In this document: piece after piece, positions 1 through 10,830 of the stretch
Layout: each line of letters starts with the position of its first letter
Position numbering within the stretch: position 1 is the first letter of the stretch
Assembly: GCA_033964015.1 (NCBI GenBank)
Contig: JAWWUD010000110.1
Coordinates: 62,001 to 126,000, forward strand
From: Scolanthus callimorphus
Taxonomy: Eukaryota; Cnidaria; Anthozoa; Actiniaria; Edwardsiidae
Reading direction: 5' to 3'
DNA: 64,000 bases
The notes under the pieces: generated by a model
What the model saw: the letters and a program-made list of their open reading frames with translations, nothing else
Databases searched by the model: none
What the model was told of the DNA's origin: nothing
Translations under genes and position numbers: made by a program

Positions 1-63
1 TATTATTTCTTCATTGATTCCTTCAAAATAGTTACGAGATACTCTTGTCGGCTCACATTCTTT

Positions 64-654
64 TCATTCTAGTAGAATCTTATGTAAAGCATTCCTTGAA
101 TTATTATCTAGAGCCTCATCCCATCCTAGTTTCTGTTGACAAAGTTTCTGACAAAACAGCTTTAGCTTTAGAGTTACTGGATTTATTATTCCAAGCGGAT
201 CATAAATACTAGAGGTTATACTCACGACATCTCGTTTTGTCAGTATGTCAGGAAGTGGTTTGTCAAGGAACTGCTTTATGTCAATAATCAGGTCATCTTC
301 TTCCTTGTCCCACTGTACACCCAGTACTTTCTCAGCAGAATTTCCTACAATGTTAGGACCTACCATGCGCTTGGCGTAGGTTTCATTTTCCTTGACAACC
401 ATCTTAGGTGGTACTGCTTCCATGCCCTCAGCGGTGTCAGCGTTGTTCTCTAACAACTTCTCATTCTCATCGATTTGCTGCTGAAGCTGTTTTGAATTAG
501 ATGCAAACTTTCTTAGGTTCAATCCACCCTCCTTTAGTCTCATTCTGGCCTTCATGTAAAACTGGTAGGCTTGTTCTTCATCAATTTCCCTAGAGATAAC
601 ATCATCTACATAAACAGAGTCCAGGAATTTCAAATTCTGGATCGTAACTCTCAT
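64..654 (-). pseudogene. BEL/Pao reverse transcriptase, C-terminal part of the RT core
   Basis: This segment continues the RT of the BEL/Pao element in a different frame from the upstream block. Near its start it has YVDDV, the catalytic RT motif (x-x-DD), followed by a region rich in K, R and Q (about residues 25-75) and a stretch around SITSSIYDPLGIINPVTLKLK that matches the Pao-type region after the RT core. It stays open for 196 codons, then stops at position 64, short of RNase H. The frame differs from the preceding block because of a break near 720-735, so it cannot be translated from the same message without a shift. It is a fragment, not a separate gene. Confidence 0.85.
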
Positions 655-672
655 ACTGCAAGATATGATGCT

Positions 673-1332
673 TCAGAGTAGCATTAAGTAAGAATGGGCT
701 ACACGATAATCCAAATGGGACTCATTGATAACAAAACTCATAACAGTAATGTTTGGTTGTTCCCTAAATGGATCATCAAACCATAGAAAACGTACAGCAT
801 CACAGTCATCTTCAGTTATAGAAATCATGTGAAAGGCTTTCTCAATGTCCCCCACCATCACAGTGTTATAACTACGAAATCTGAATAGAATGTCTGTGTC
901 TGCAATGTTCTGTGTTAATGGTGGTCCAGTGTATAAGCAATCATTGAGAGAGGGGAAACCCTTCTTCTTGGCAGATGCGTCATAGACAGGTCTTACCTTG
1001 CTAGTTTCTCTATCGTGACGAATAACTGGTCTATGTGCGAGGTAGTGGACCTCACCAACTACACCATTCTCGGGTTCCACCACTTCTTCTACAATACCTC
1101 TGTTAAGCTGTTCTCGAATAGTGGCATCATACTCCCTCAGTATCTCCGGGTCTTGCTTCAGTCGTTTGTGTAAGGCCATCAACCTCTGGTGACTCTGCTC
1201 ATAGTTGTCTGGTAGAATAGGGTGTGGTTCCCTCCATGGTAGGCTGACATGGTATCTACCCTGTTTCCTGGAAATAGACTGTTCAAACATATCATAAACA
1301 GAGCTCTTATCTGGTAGTATCCCAAGTCCCAA
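673..1332 (-). pseudogene. BEL/Pao reverse transcriptase, N-terminal part
   Basis: The 219-residue open segment opens with the linker that in Pao-type polyproteins joins protease to RT (SVYDMFEQSI) and runs through RT motifs including KVRPVYDAS, LNDCLYTGPPL and DIEKAFHMI. The aspartate in DIEKAF is the first catalytic RT aspartate. The frame is lost at about 720-735, where a shifted end replaces the expected continuation, and the YVDD motif follows in another frame. At the other end it is out of frame with the protease because of a 7-bp tandem duplication at 1321-1334. The first methionine is only the first ATG in frame and is not a biological start. Confidence 0.85.
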
Positions 1333-1885
1333 GGGACTCTAACTCCCATAATCTCTCTAAATCACTATCAAGTGTGTTGTCATGGCAACTAACTTCACAT
1401 TTCAGAACATGAGTAGAGCTCAAGTTGGTCGACACATGTGTTGGGGTTTCTGATTCGATAGGCCCTGACAGTACCCACCCAAGCTTGGTTTGGATAGCTG
1501 TTGGCCCTGCTTCCCCTCTAATAATATCTCCTGTCACTAAGTTCCAGTATGTGTCTGCGCCAATCAACAAATCAATTGTTGCCATTCCATCACAATCATC
1601 TGCTAGCTTCAAAGGAGTTAAATGGGGATATTGCTCCAGTGCTTCAACAACATACTGGCCCTGGATGGGGGAGCTTATGATTGGTACCCCTATGGCTTGG
1701 ATGTCCCTCCCCCAATCTATGGTTATGTTAACAGGGAATATCTCAGAGATTGATGAAGTTCCCTTGTCTGTTCCAAATGGGTTGATGGTCAAATTTTCCT
1801 TGTGAGAGCTGGACAATTCTAGTTCTGTTGCTACATTGTTCCTTATATACGATCGTTGACTCCCCCCATCTATTCTTGGGTTCAC
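1307..1885 (-). pseudogene. BEL/Pao retropepsin-like protease (DUF1758/A16 type), degenerate active site
   Basis: The segment matches the aspartic-protease region of BEL/Pao polyproteins: a GSQRSYI stretch close to the start, an IGADTYW block near residue 107, and TKLGWVLSGP near residue 134, which is a typical end of this domain. The catalytic triad expected just before SQRSYI (D-S/T-G) reads D-G-G here, so the active site appears lost. The frame overlaps the zinc-knuckle block at 1743-1885 but in another phase, and the downstream junction with RT is broken by a short duplication. The protease would normally mature the gag-pol polyprotein of the element. Confidence 0.85.
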
Positions 1886-2312
1886 CTGGTTTGTAGATTA
1901 CTCCCTTAGCCGTTTGTAAAAGGATGCTATTTTGAGTGTCGTTACACATTGTTGCAGTCCCCACTCCTTTATCACACTTAGATTTTTCTTTCTCTTCATT
2001 AGGGTTTGCACTACTTCCCCTTGCCTTCTCATGGGCTGGGTTTTGGGTTTCTGTTTGACAAATACTGCTGTGGTGTCTTTGTTTGCACTTGTTACAAGAA
2101 AATTTGGATTTGCAAAACCTTTTGATATGCCCTGTGCGAAGACAATTAAAGCACCGTCCACTTTCCGCTAATATTTCAACCCGTTTTGTTGTACTTGTAA
2201 CTACAGGGCATTGGTATGATGAATGAGTTTGGTTGCAATATACACATTTTGGACCCCCGTTCCCGTGGTTAAAGCAGATGATGTTGGCTGCCCTCTTGTA
2301 GCAGGAGTTCAT
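1743..2312 (-). pseudogene. BEL/Pao gag C-terminus with CCHC zinc knuckle
   Basis: The peptide carries cysteine/histidine pairs (CVYCNQTHSSYQCP) and a textbook CCHC knuckle, CFNCLRTGHIKRFC, at about residues 54-67, followed by CNKCKQRHHSSIC. These are the nucleic-acid-binding fingers at the gag/protease boundary of BEL/Pao elements. It is out of frame with both the gag block on its right and the protease on its left. The tail after about residue 140 is out-of-frame protease sequence and should not be read as protein. Confidence 0.85.
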
Positions 2313-2565
2313 GGTTTCCCCCTTTCTTGCATGCCCCTGAATTGCTATTGTCTATAGCTACATAATCACACCTCTCCCGCGCATCTATTTCATCTTGAGT
2401 TATTTAAGTACTGAAACAAAACGCCAATGTTCCTTTTCAACTTTGCTGCAAATGTCTAGTCTTATTTCTCTTGGAATTTTGTTCAGAAGTAGGGGTAGAA
2501 GTAATTCTCCATACATATCTGGTGTGCGCCCTAAAGCTTGTAGTGACCGGACATGGGACTCTACA

Positions 2566-3279
2566 TCATCGCCGTAACTCTTTTAGCTTAGTTGCTTTGT
2601 CGACAGCTGGTAAATTCACTAAGGCATCCATGTGACTGCTTATGATCTTTTGGGGATCTTCAAAGCGCTCTTTTAGAAGATTAATAGCTATATCATAATT
2701 TACCCCGGTCACTGAAAGTCCGCTTAAGCATGAAGCTGCAGAGCCCTTCAGGGATCCCTTGAGATATGCAAATTTGTTGACAGGGGAAATGCTATCATTG
2801 GAGTGGACAATAGATTCAAAATTATCCCAGAAACAGCGCCATTCTCTAGCTTCTCCGCTAAATTTAGGTATTTCTAGCTTCGGGAGTTTTGCTCTCGTTT
2901 CGTGTGTACTACTACTGCCATGGCTACTCGTCATACTAGTGTTGAGAGCTCCTGAGTTTTCAGTCATAGGTGAGATTTGGGTGAAATTCAATTGTTCTTC
3001 AATTGCTACCAAAACAAGTTCGAGTTGGTCCCTAAACTCCGACGTTTCACCGATTTTCGCTTCGATATCGCCTTCATCTAGTTTTTGCAAGATTTCGTTG
3101 TCTAGGATGTCGATAACTTCACCCTTCCGCTTCAAAGTTTCTTGGATTTGTTTAAGTTTATGTCTCTGATCGGGGTTTTCTTTCACGAAAACATCTATAA
3201 GAGTTTTAGATTCAACGACTACTTTAGCTACGTGGGCCTTGTGGCCAGCTCTGGTTTTCTTTAGCTTGGAGATATCCAT
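2566..3279 (-). pseudogene. BEL/Pao gag (DUF1759-like) N-terminal part
   Basis: A 237-codon open segment starts with a good ATG (MDISKLKKTRAGHK). It has a charged coiled-coil-like region (residues about 20-95), a Ser/Thr-rich linker, then LPKLEIPKFSGEAREWRCFW and the FAYLKGSLKGSA block that define the DUF1759/retrotransposon gag domain. This is the capsid-type protein of the element. The start lies about 185 bases from the LTR end, a normal leader length. The frame ends at 2566 before the zinc knuckles, which are found in another frame, so full-length gag is not encoded. Confidence 0.88.
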
Positions 3280-3446
3280 TCTAATTGATTAGATCTTACT
3301 TGTTTTTATCCTGGCTTGGACTTGAGTTGCACGTGTCGCCTGTCTTGAATGAAGGTGACTCGAGTTTGTTTGTGTGTTCACGCGTCCCAGATTGAAGACT
3401 GTTCGTCTTGCCAAAGTTAGATAGCTTTCCGTGATTTTGTTCCCAT

Positions 3447-3464
3447 CCAGACACCGAAGGACCA
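3447..3464 (-). promoter_or_regulatory. Primer-binding site of the BEL/Pao element
   Basis: On the minus strand the LTR ends ...GTTACA and is followed at once by TGGTCCTTCGGTGTC. TGGT at this position is the usual start of a tRNA-complementary primer-binding site, and it sits about 170 bases before the gag ATG. The exact tRNA cannot be named from this alone. Confidence 0.7.
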
Positions 3465-5060
3465 TGTAACGATTTACTTTTAATAGTAATCAACGCGTAC
3501 AAGAATCACGGATCTAACTAACGAGTTCAAAACAAGTCCATCAAAACATCGTTCACTGTAGTTCTCTCTCCGAGCGAGCACGCTTCTGTCTGCGCGCAAT
3601 GTATCTTGGGAGGAGCACTCTTGAGCCCTAGAATTGTGTCCCTAAAGTACATAAATATCCAACAGTTGTTGTAAAATCCAAGAAATATATCATTTCTTTA
3701 ATCAGTCTCTCAAGCACAGCGCCTGTTACGTACTAGCTATTATACGAAACCGCGCTATAAAAGGGCCAGCGCCAGGCGTTTGTCACCTTTAGTTGTCACT
3801 CAATCGCCGAGCATTAAAGAGCTCTGTTTCAGTGCTGATGAATTCTCCCTTCAACCCAACGCGATATTCTCTAATTTTACATCCTTCAAAATAACAAAAC
3901 GTATTCTCAAACATTTTCATGGTTTATAGTAAAGGAATCTCCCGATTCCATTTAACAATTTCAGCTTTCGAAGGGTCTCTTATTCTATTCTATCCTCGTA
4001 ATTATTTATAAACACAAAAAGTACGCTGTCGAGTTATACGTTTGTACGGCTCCGATTTATTAATCGCACTCACTACATTTCAAATATCTTTCCTTTAACG
4101 ACAAGAATATTACTGTTCTTAACCACAGCATAGTCACTGCGGCGTGCGACCAACTAGGAGTCCAACAAAATACGGAGGAACGACGGCGAGTCGTAACTGC
4201 TGTTATCTTTCATAACATGAGTTCGTCTTCAATTCAAAGCTTGATGTAAATATTCCCGGCCTTAGTGATCCTTCATTCCCAAAGCACTTTATGCATTGCC
4301 AGGTTGATCTTCAAAATTCTCTTGGCCGACAACGCTTGTGTTGTTCAGAAAACGGAGCAAACACAGAGTCAGTGAGTAGATTGAAGAGAGCTTGAATATT
4401 GTGAGCGTTGAATGGAGGCGGCCTTCTCGTCGCACTCTGACCAATAATAATGGGAACATTTACAAGGTAAAACAAAGTTCTGGTATTCCATAGGGTTAGG
4501 AGATTCCTTGAGACTATTAATTGCACTTTCGCCTCCCTCAAACGGCTGAATAAAACCATAAAATCTCTCATGGTTAGCTCTCCACGATCGACGTCGGCCC
4601 GCCATTACTGAATAACAACGGGCTTTCGATATCGGCCTCTCGCGTCCCTTATTCTTTTGTCAGAATCACTCGAATCCCGAGGGACACTCATACGCATGTA
4701 TATGGTTGAATTACTGCTGTAAAATAGTATTGTGGGCTCTACAAAATGGCGGAAGAAGCCCGATTCTTCAGTGGCTTGAAGAAATCGGCGCGTAATTCAA
4801 ATTGTAACAAATTCTTGACCATTGTTTGGCTAGAAACACATACATTCATACTTTATCCTTTTATAGGTAGAATTGTTTTCAGTAAATGGTGTAAGTTTCT
4901 TTATTTTTAGCACGAAAATGTGCAGCATTAAGTTGTATTTTTAATATTACTTCTCTCTCCTCCTCTACAAGTTGGCTAACCGGCCATTTTGAATTACCGT
5001 TTGAATTCAAAAGGTGTGAAATGGGGGCGGACCTTGCCCTTTTATAGCGCGGTTTCGTGT
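3465..5060 (-). repeat. Probable 5' LTR of the BEL/Pao element and adjoining unassigned DNA; outer end not determined
   Basis: The LTR inner border (TGTAAC on the plus strand) is at 3465. The outer border cannot be fixed because the partner LTR is outside the window. The stretch has no credible gene. It contains two TATA-like sequences in opposite orientation that share 23 identical bases (3744-3766 plus strand; 5036-5058 minus strand). The second would suit an LTR promoter reading towards gag, but it may lie outside the LTR. Confidence 0.45.
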
Positions 5061-5301
5061 TTAAACGAGGAGCCATGCCGCATAGGCGGGGTGACGACTG
5101 GTTAGCTTGCCAATGACACAATCTCAAAAAGTGTTCTCAACAAAACAGAAAGTTCAGGAGCTTAAATATACATATGACTCCATCTGCAGAAAGTACTGTT
5201 TCGCCCTTTGTGGGCTCAACAGTGCAGAACAGAGATGAGAAAAGTGAGACTGAACCTCACCTATGAGAACAATGTAACAAGGTAAATAAAGAGGTTCACT
5301 G

Positions 5302-5330
<29 letters not shown>
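5302..5330. repeat. (TA)n microsatellite
   Basis: About 13 uninterrupted TA dinucleotides. Nothing else is recognised in 5130-5390. Confidence 0.95.
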
Positions 5331-5334
<4 letters not shown>

Positions 5335-5390
5335 AGCTTACCACAAGCATCAAACGTTGTCTAATAAACTCTCTTCGGTAAAAACATATC

Positions 5391-6008
5391 TTAACACAAG
5401 AAAAAAGACAAATATCAAACAACAACACCTTTATTTCGACCTTCAAGAAGGCCTTCTTCAGGTTGAATGACTAAGTACAAGCATTACGCGTGATATAACA
5501 TAAAGTGAGGGGTAGAAACAGCGCACGCTAACATGATAAATAGCTCGTGCGAAAGAATACACTGTCTGAAAACACGTCTGGAGTTACTTCCTAGCTCCAC
5601 GCGCACGTCCGCTTCGGCGGTTTTGACTGTAAAAAAACAACAATTTTCATTGAGTCCTAATGGGTTGATGGTACGCAATTTATAAGCCCATTGTCCTTCC
5701 TTGTCTGTGAGCCTTGAGCCGGTATTACTTCTACATCCTTCAGACCATTATGTCCATTAGTAAAAAAGTGTCTATAAATTAGATCATCTGACTCTCTCTC
5801 CTCTTTCAGTAGTTTGCTATGCTTCTTAAGCGTACTCAAGGCTCTCACGTTATTTTCATGTTAGCGCGCGCTGTTTGTAACCCTCACTTTGAATATGTTA
5901 TATCAGGCGTAATGCTTGTACTTAGTCATTCACCCTGAAGAAGGCCTTCTTGAAGGTCGAAATATAGGTGTTGTTGTTTGATATTTGTCTTTTTTCTTGT
6001 GTTAAGAT
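5391..6008. mobile_element. Penelope-like element remnant flanked by inverted copies of its end
   Basis: A minus-strand remnant of a Penelope-like GIY-YIG coding end (about 5640-5848) is flanked by two inverted arms of about 145 bases, 5391-5535 and 5853-6008. Each arm holds the shared block TTAGTCATTC, CTGAAGAAGG, a GGCCTTC/GAAGGTC stem and GAAAT. Penelope-like elements are known for terminal repeats in odd orientations, often with an inverted partial copy. The arms are about 90% alike by eye. Confidence 0.7.
5640..5848 (-). pseudogene. Penelope-like GIY-YIG endonuclease C-terminal fragment
   Basis: The minus-strand peptide has HFFTNGHNGLKDVEVI followed, in a shifted frame, by AYKLRTINPLGLNEN. 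Both blocks match the end of the GIY-YIG endonuclease domain of Penelope-like reverse transcriptases, where an H-F-x-x-x-G-H stretch precedes a final L-R-T-x-x-P-x-G-L-N. A frame change near 5700 separates them. Nothing of the RT domain is left in the 240 bases before the inverted arm, so this is a 5'-truncated copy. The endonuclease normally nicks target DNA for integration. Confidence 0.7.
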
Positions 6009-6252
6009 ATATAGCCTTTTCAAGAAACGTTGTCGGTGCCCAAGAGAAAAGACCAAAGAGAAGACCGAAAGGCGCTCGGGGCAAAGAAAGAATAACGATA
6101 AATAAAACAATAGCAGCCGGGTAGAACGAGAACTTTTGAAAACTCGTTTATATAGTGTCTTCATTGTTTAATTTAAATCGTCGTAGTTACAAAAATATAA
6201 ATTCACACACAACATTGCTTATGTTTATATACTATCCCATTTCAGCGCGCAT

Positions 6253-7662
6253 CCAAATGGTGTAGTTCATTTGATATATTAAGCTCTTCTGTTTGGGATA
6301 TTTTAAATTTTGCAAAGGAGGTGTTTTTAAAATAATTGGTATAACTTGAAAATTCGACCGTGAATGATCTTATTACCAGCTAAAATCGCATCTATAGTAA
6401 TAAGGGTTTACTCAGAGAAATGCCCAGGTCAGCTTTTCCCATGCGATTTAAGTTGTAAACGATGTAATAATTTTACCTCTAAAATTGTCTTATTCCACTT
6501 CTGTTTAGGGTGCCGAGCGCGGATACCAGAAAAGTACGGGAGCTCTTCAGGATTATATCGGCTAATGTTCACTCTTAATTATATAAAAGAGAAAATAGAA
6601 TCGAGTATCTACAGAAAGCGGTATTTAATAAACGAATGAGAGCAGCTTCTTGTCCAGAATGTGCTGTTGCTATAATATTCAATTCGAGCTCGAAATAACT
6701 AAATAGCTGGAATTGTTTGATAAGTTTCTTTCGTGAGAGGTAGAGTACAACTAACTGAGAAGACTTACCAAGTTTGGGCTCGTCTTTCCAATACTATGTT
6801 GAGAAACATTATCCAAAAGGAGTCAGTGTTTCGTTGCTCCAACACAAACGCCAAGAAAACCCACATGTTATGAGCGCAGTGTTCTCGCCTGAGTGAACTT
6901 CGCAAAATTCTTCACGTGCGACGCTTCCTAGTCCCGAAGTAAGACAAGTTAAAACCCGGTAGTTTTTCCGATCCCGCGGGTCGAAAAAGCGTCGCACGTG
7001 AAGTATTTAGCACCATGTGCACTGAGACGAGAACGCTGAGTTCATAAACATATGGGTTTTCTTGGCGTTGTGTTTGAGCGGCGAAATACTGACTCCTTTC
7101 GGATAATGTTTCTCAACATAGTATTGGAAAGACGAGCCCAAACTTGGTAAGTCTTCTCAGTTGGTTGTACTCTACCTCTCACGAAAGAAACTTGCGAAAC
7201 AATTCCAGCAATTTAGGTATTTCGAGCTCGAATTGAATATTATAGCAACAGCACATTCTGGAGAAGACGTTGCTCTCATTCGTTTATTAAATATCGCTTT
7301 CTGTAGATACTCGATTCTATTTTCTCTTTTATATAATTAAGAGTGAACATTAGCCTATATAATCCTGTAGAGCTCCCGTACTTTTCTGGTATCCGCGCTC
7401 GGCACACTAAACAGAAGTGGAATAAGACATTTTTAGAGGTAAAATTGTTACATCGTTTACAACTTAAATCGCATGGGAAAAGCTGACCTGGGCATTTCTC
7501 TGATTAAATCCTTGTTACTATGGATGCGATTTTAGCTGGTAATAAGATCATTCACGGTCGAATTTTCAAGTTATACCAATTATTCTAAAAACACCTCCTT
7601 TGGAAAATTTAAAATATCCTTAACAGACGAGCTTAATATATCAAATGAACTACACCATTTGG
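6253..7662. mobile_element. 1.4-kb fold-back element (near-perfect palindrome)
   Basis: The left arm starts CCAAATGGTGTAGTTCATTT at 6253 and is repeated in reverse complement ending at 7662. Matching continues inwards to TTCACGTGCGACGCTT (6911-6926) and its complement (6987-7002), leaving a loop of about 60 bases. Arms are about 670 bases with scattered substitutions. There is no gene inside; the open frames are by-products of the palindrome. No clear target duplication is seen. A non-autonomous fold-back DNA transposon is the likeliest class. Confidence 0.8.
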
Positions 7663-7811
7663 TAGTGCAGAGGCTGCTTAAGCTCTGTGAGAACAATTAT
7701 GGAAATCGGAATATTTTTTCAGGGTCAAACATACGCTAGAAGTTGAGGTCTATTTCTGCAATAAATACTCGGGAGCCACCTTAACAGGCCCTTAGCAAGC
7801 CTCCTAAAACT

Positions 7812-7834
7812 GGGGGGGGGGGGGGGGGGGGGGG
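7812..7834. repeat. G23 homopolymer tract
   Basis: Twenty-three consecutive G on the plus strand. It may be a quadruplex former, and its length is likely variable or an assembly weak point. Confidence 0.95.
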
Positions 7835-7960
7835 CACGGCATCGAGAAAAAAACAGATTTGAAAGGAAAGTCATTGTCATATTAGTATAGTGCACGGCCT
7901 ACTTGAAAAACAGTTCTTTTTACCCTTTTTATGGACTGAATGTAGCTATCGTGGTTAAAC

Positions 7961-8079
7961 AAGTAAGAGTTAAATACCGAGGGCTGAGGCAATATGGCAT
8001 ATAAATACCGAGGGCCGTAGGCCCGAGGTATTTATATGCCATATTGCCGAAGACTCGAGGTATTTAACTGACTTATTAC
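7961..8079. repeat. 119-bp hairpin (small palindromic MITE-like element)
   Basis: Inverted arms of about 55 bases (GTTAAATACCGAGG.../...TCGAGGTATTTAAC) meet at a short centre, GAGGGCCGTAGGCCCGAG. No coding potential. The rest of 7663-9260 holds no gene: homopolymers at 7812 and 8831 and otherwise unremarkable AT-rich DNA. Confidence 0.8.
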
Positions 8080-8830
8080 ATGATCTAAGGTGATTTTACT
8101 ATCGGGTGGAGCGCATTTCAATTATAAAATCGAAAATACTTCGTCAAATAAACGTTTTTTAACCATATAAATTAACCAGGGATCTTTATTTTTTCCTAGA
8201 GGGATATCCCCTGAGGTTTAAGTCGTATCGGAACAAAAGGATGAAAAGTGTTTTGAAAGCTATTGTCAGAATACGTTTGTTTGCATTCTAAAGCACCCGT
8301 TTCATTAAATTAAAGAATATCCCTAGAGTGGTTGGGAGACTACAAACAAAAGTGTGGGGCTATTGTTCCTTTAGCTTCCATGCATTCGTTTTTAAACGAC
8401 CAATGGAAGTACTTCTTTTGTTTCGCGATTTTTAAGGTCGTCATTTTGTAGAAGTCAGTGCTTGAGTGCTGAACTAGTAGTTTTAAGTTGGCGACTGAGA
8501 ACGAGTTTCGGAGAAAAAAAACAACGCTTTAGGACTCAAGACTAAAAGGGTGCGTCAGAAAATTGTTGAACATTATGCGCGTGAGGAACTCGGCACTCAC
8601 TGTGTGGTTTTAAGCTGTTCAAGAGAGTAATACATTTCAAAGTGTATTGTAGTTGGCGATTGAGAACGACATGGTAAGTTTAACTAAAGTTCTTATTTAC
8701 AGTAATTCGTTTTATTATAACAGTTGAAATAGACCGGTCTGGTAAATTTAAATTGCATGACTAACTTGAACGTAACTTTGATGTACAGGGTGCAAAATCG
8801 GGAGTTTTAAGGACTGTTTTGGGAAAAACG

Positions 8831-8845
8831 CCCCCCCCCCCCCCC
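8831..8845. repeat. C15 homopolymer tract
   Basis: Fifteen consecutive C on the plus strand, about 1 kb from the G23 tract. Confidence 0.95.
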
Positions 8846-9265
8846 TAAGAGCGCTACAGCCCTGTTTAATTACAAAAAAATTAATTGATAGTTGTGTGAA
8901 GCCGCGATTGAAAGGAGAGGGACTGACCTAGCTAGAGTAAAACGGGAATTCGACTACAAGCGGGCCACTCGTCAAGTGATCTTTTCGGAGATTATATAAT
9001 AGCTAGTTTGGATGGAAATGTATTACTACACGTGTTCAGCGAAAAACTTATCAAACGCGCCTCTGTCAAATATCAACAGTAAATATTGTTCCATTGAGCA
9101 AAGACAGACAACATACTTGGCAAGCATAGAGATTCCCGCATCCCGGGTCAGAATTCGTGCAATTCACGCAAGGAAATCCCGAATCCTGTCAAAATAATCA
9201 GGAAGCTAGCTCCAGTTGCTGGGAATTTAGTTTTTTAGGCTTTTTGTAAAAGAAGACTTTGCCGC

Positions 9266-9345
9266 GACTTGCCCACTGAGGGCGTTGGCTTTGCTGTCTA
9301 TACTGATGTCGCGACCCAATAGCCAACGCCCTTAGTGGGCAAGTC
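9266..9345. repeat. Short hairpin with 25-bp arms
   Basis: GACTTGCCCACTGAGGGCG...GGCT at 9266-9290 recurs in reverse complement at 9321-9345 with one mismatch, leaving a 30-base loop. No gene is seen in 9346-10120. Confidence 0.8.
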
Positions 9346-10120
9346 TGGGCGACGACATTTCAATTGTGTCATTTTGAAATCCACGTTAAAATTTCGCGAA
9401 TGTTCTACAAAGAAAATTGTTGGTATTTTAGACAGATATAAATTTAGAAAATCCTGCAGAACTTAGCAGCTGGAAAGTGCTTTATCGAGTTTCCCAGTTA
9501 GACTCCGGGGGTATGACGCGCTTTCCTAGTATAGTAAACAAGTATCAGCAGGTAAACAACTATGGGAAATGCATAAAAGAGTGTCTGAAATGATGAAGCC
9601 GCGAAGGAAAGAAGAGGGACTGGGCTCCAGTCCCACACGGGGACTACGAGCCTTCGAGCCTACGAGCCCAATCGAGCCCACCTACAACTCACCGATCACA
9701 ATACTCGTTTCTAAGCTAAAGCTTATCCACTCGTAAAAAGAGAAAAACGAAACGCCTCATATATAATTTATGTATTATTTAACTTTTATAATACACATTC
9801 CAGCCTTTCTAGCTTGCGGATAAGACACGCAATAAAAATCATTTTGAAAGTATATCAAGTCCATTCTACTCAAAATAGTGGCTTCGTGAATGCCGTGTTT
9901 ATCGGTTTGATAACCAGAAAGTTTCTGAGACGAAACACTTTAACCTGGTTTTCAGCCAGTAGAAAGTTTATTGTTAGGGCTATAAGAAAACTTGAACGTT
10001 TAATCTTAATTTTAAAATTTTTCCTATTATTTTATCATCAAAATGTTTCGGATTTTTTAAGAACATTGCCCAAGTCCGACACACTGAAAACTAATGCGAT
10101 GAGCAGGTTGCTTTACTGCA

Positions 10121-10830
10121 TTAAATTTAGGTTACTGAGAACCTTCGCGCACGTCCTCGAAAAAAAAATCATACACGTCCTTAGTTTAACCAAAACATTA
10201 CAACCTATATATCGTTGGAAAGCTTATAGAATGGACTAGTGGGCTATGGCAAAAGAAATAACTTTTTAATAAATATAATTTTTTTGAAGGTTTTATTAAA
10301 AATTTGGGTGTGACACTTTCAAGAGCTAACGCCGCCGAACTGCTTGGCCATGACTCCCAAGTAACACATTGTTTTAATCCTTAAAGGTGTTTCTCAAAAA
10401 CCGTGTCTGCGTTTTTTTAAATTTAGCCTAGTTCAAAAGTTATGGAACTTTTAAATTTCGAAGGTCAAATTTTATAGAATTTTCACGCTCGGAAAAATTT
10501 AAAAAAATTCATAACTTTTGAACTAAACAAAATTTAAAAAAACGCAGACACAGTTTTCGTGAAACAGCTTTAAGGATTAAAACAATGTGTTTCTTGGGAG
10601 TCAAGGTGAAGCAGTTCGGCGGCGATGCTCTTGAAAATGTCACACTCAATTTTTTTTAAAAGCTTTAAAAAGATTATATTTATTAAAAGTTACTTCTTTT
10701 TGCCATAGTCGCTTGTCCATTCTATAAGCTTCCCGACGATATATAGGTTGACATGTTTTGGTTAAACTAAGGACGAGTATGATTTTTTTCCGAGAACGTG
10801 CGCGAAGGTTCTCAGTAACCTTAAATTTTA
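10121..10830. mobile_element. 0.7-kb fold-back element
   Basis: The block TTAAATTTAGGTTACTGAG at 10121 is answered by its reverse complement ending near 10830, and matching runs inwards on both sides to about 10440 and 10505 (AAAAAACGCAGACAC and complement). The centre is near 10475. Arms are about 320 bases. Open frames on both strands here are mirror images of each other, so none is taken as a gene. Confidence 0.75.

Larger units (their letters stand above)
1..3465 (-). mobile_element. BEL/Pao LTR retrotransposon, 5' portion, decayed
   Basis: Read on the minus strand, the segment gives in order a DUF1759-type gag, a CCHC zinc-knuckle region, a DUF1758/A16-type aspartic protease and a reverse transcriptase with a YVDD motif. 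That order and those domains are typical of BEL/Pao elements. The reading frame changes at least four times, so it is a dead or decaying copy. The 3' part (rest of RT, RNase H, integrase, 3' LTR) lies beyond the left edge. A primer-binding-site-like sequence and LTR end flank it on the right at 3447-3470. Confidence 0.9.

Noticed and set aside
1425..1805. Plus-strand protein of 126 residues
   Set aside because: Antisense to the BEL/Pao protease, which has clear homology in the other direction.
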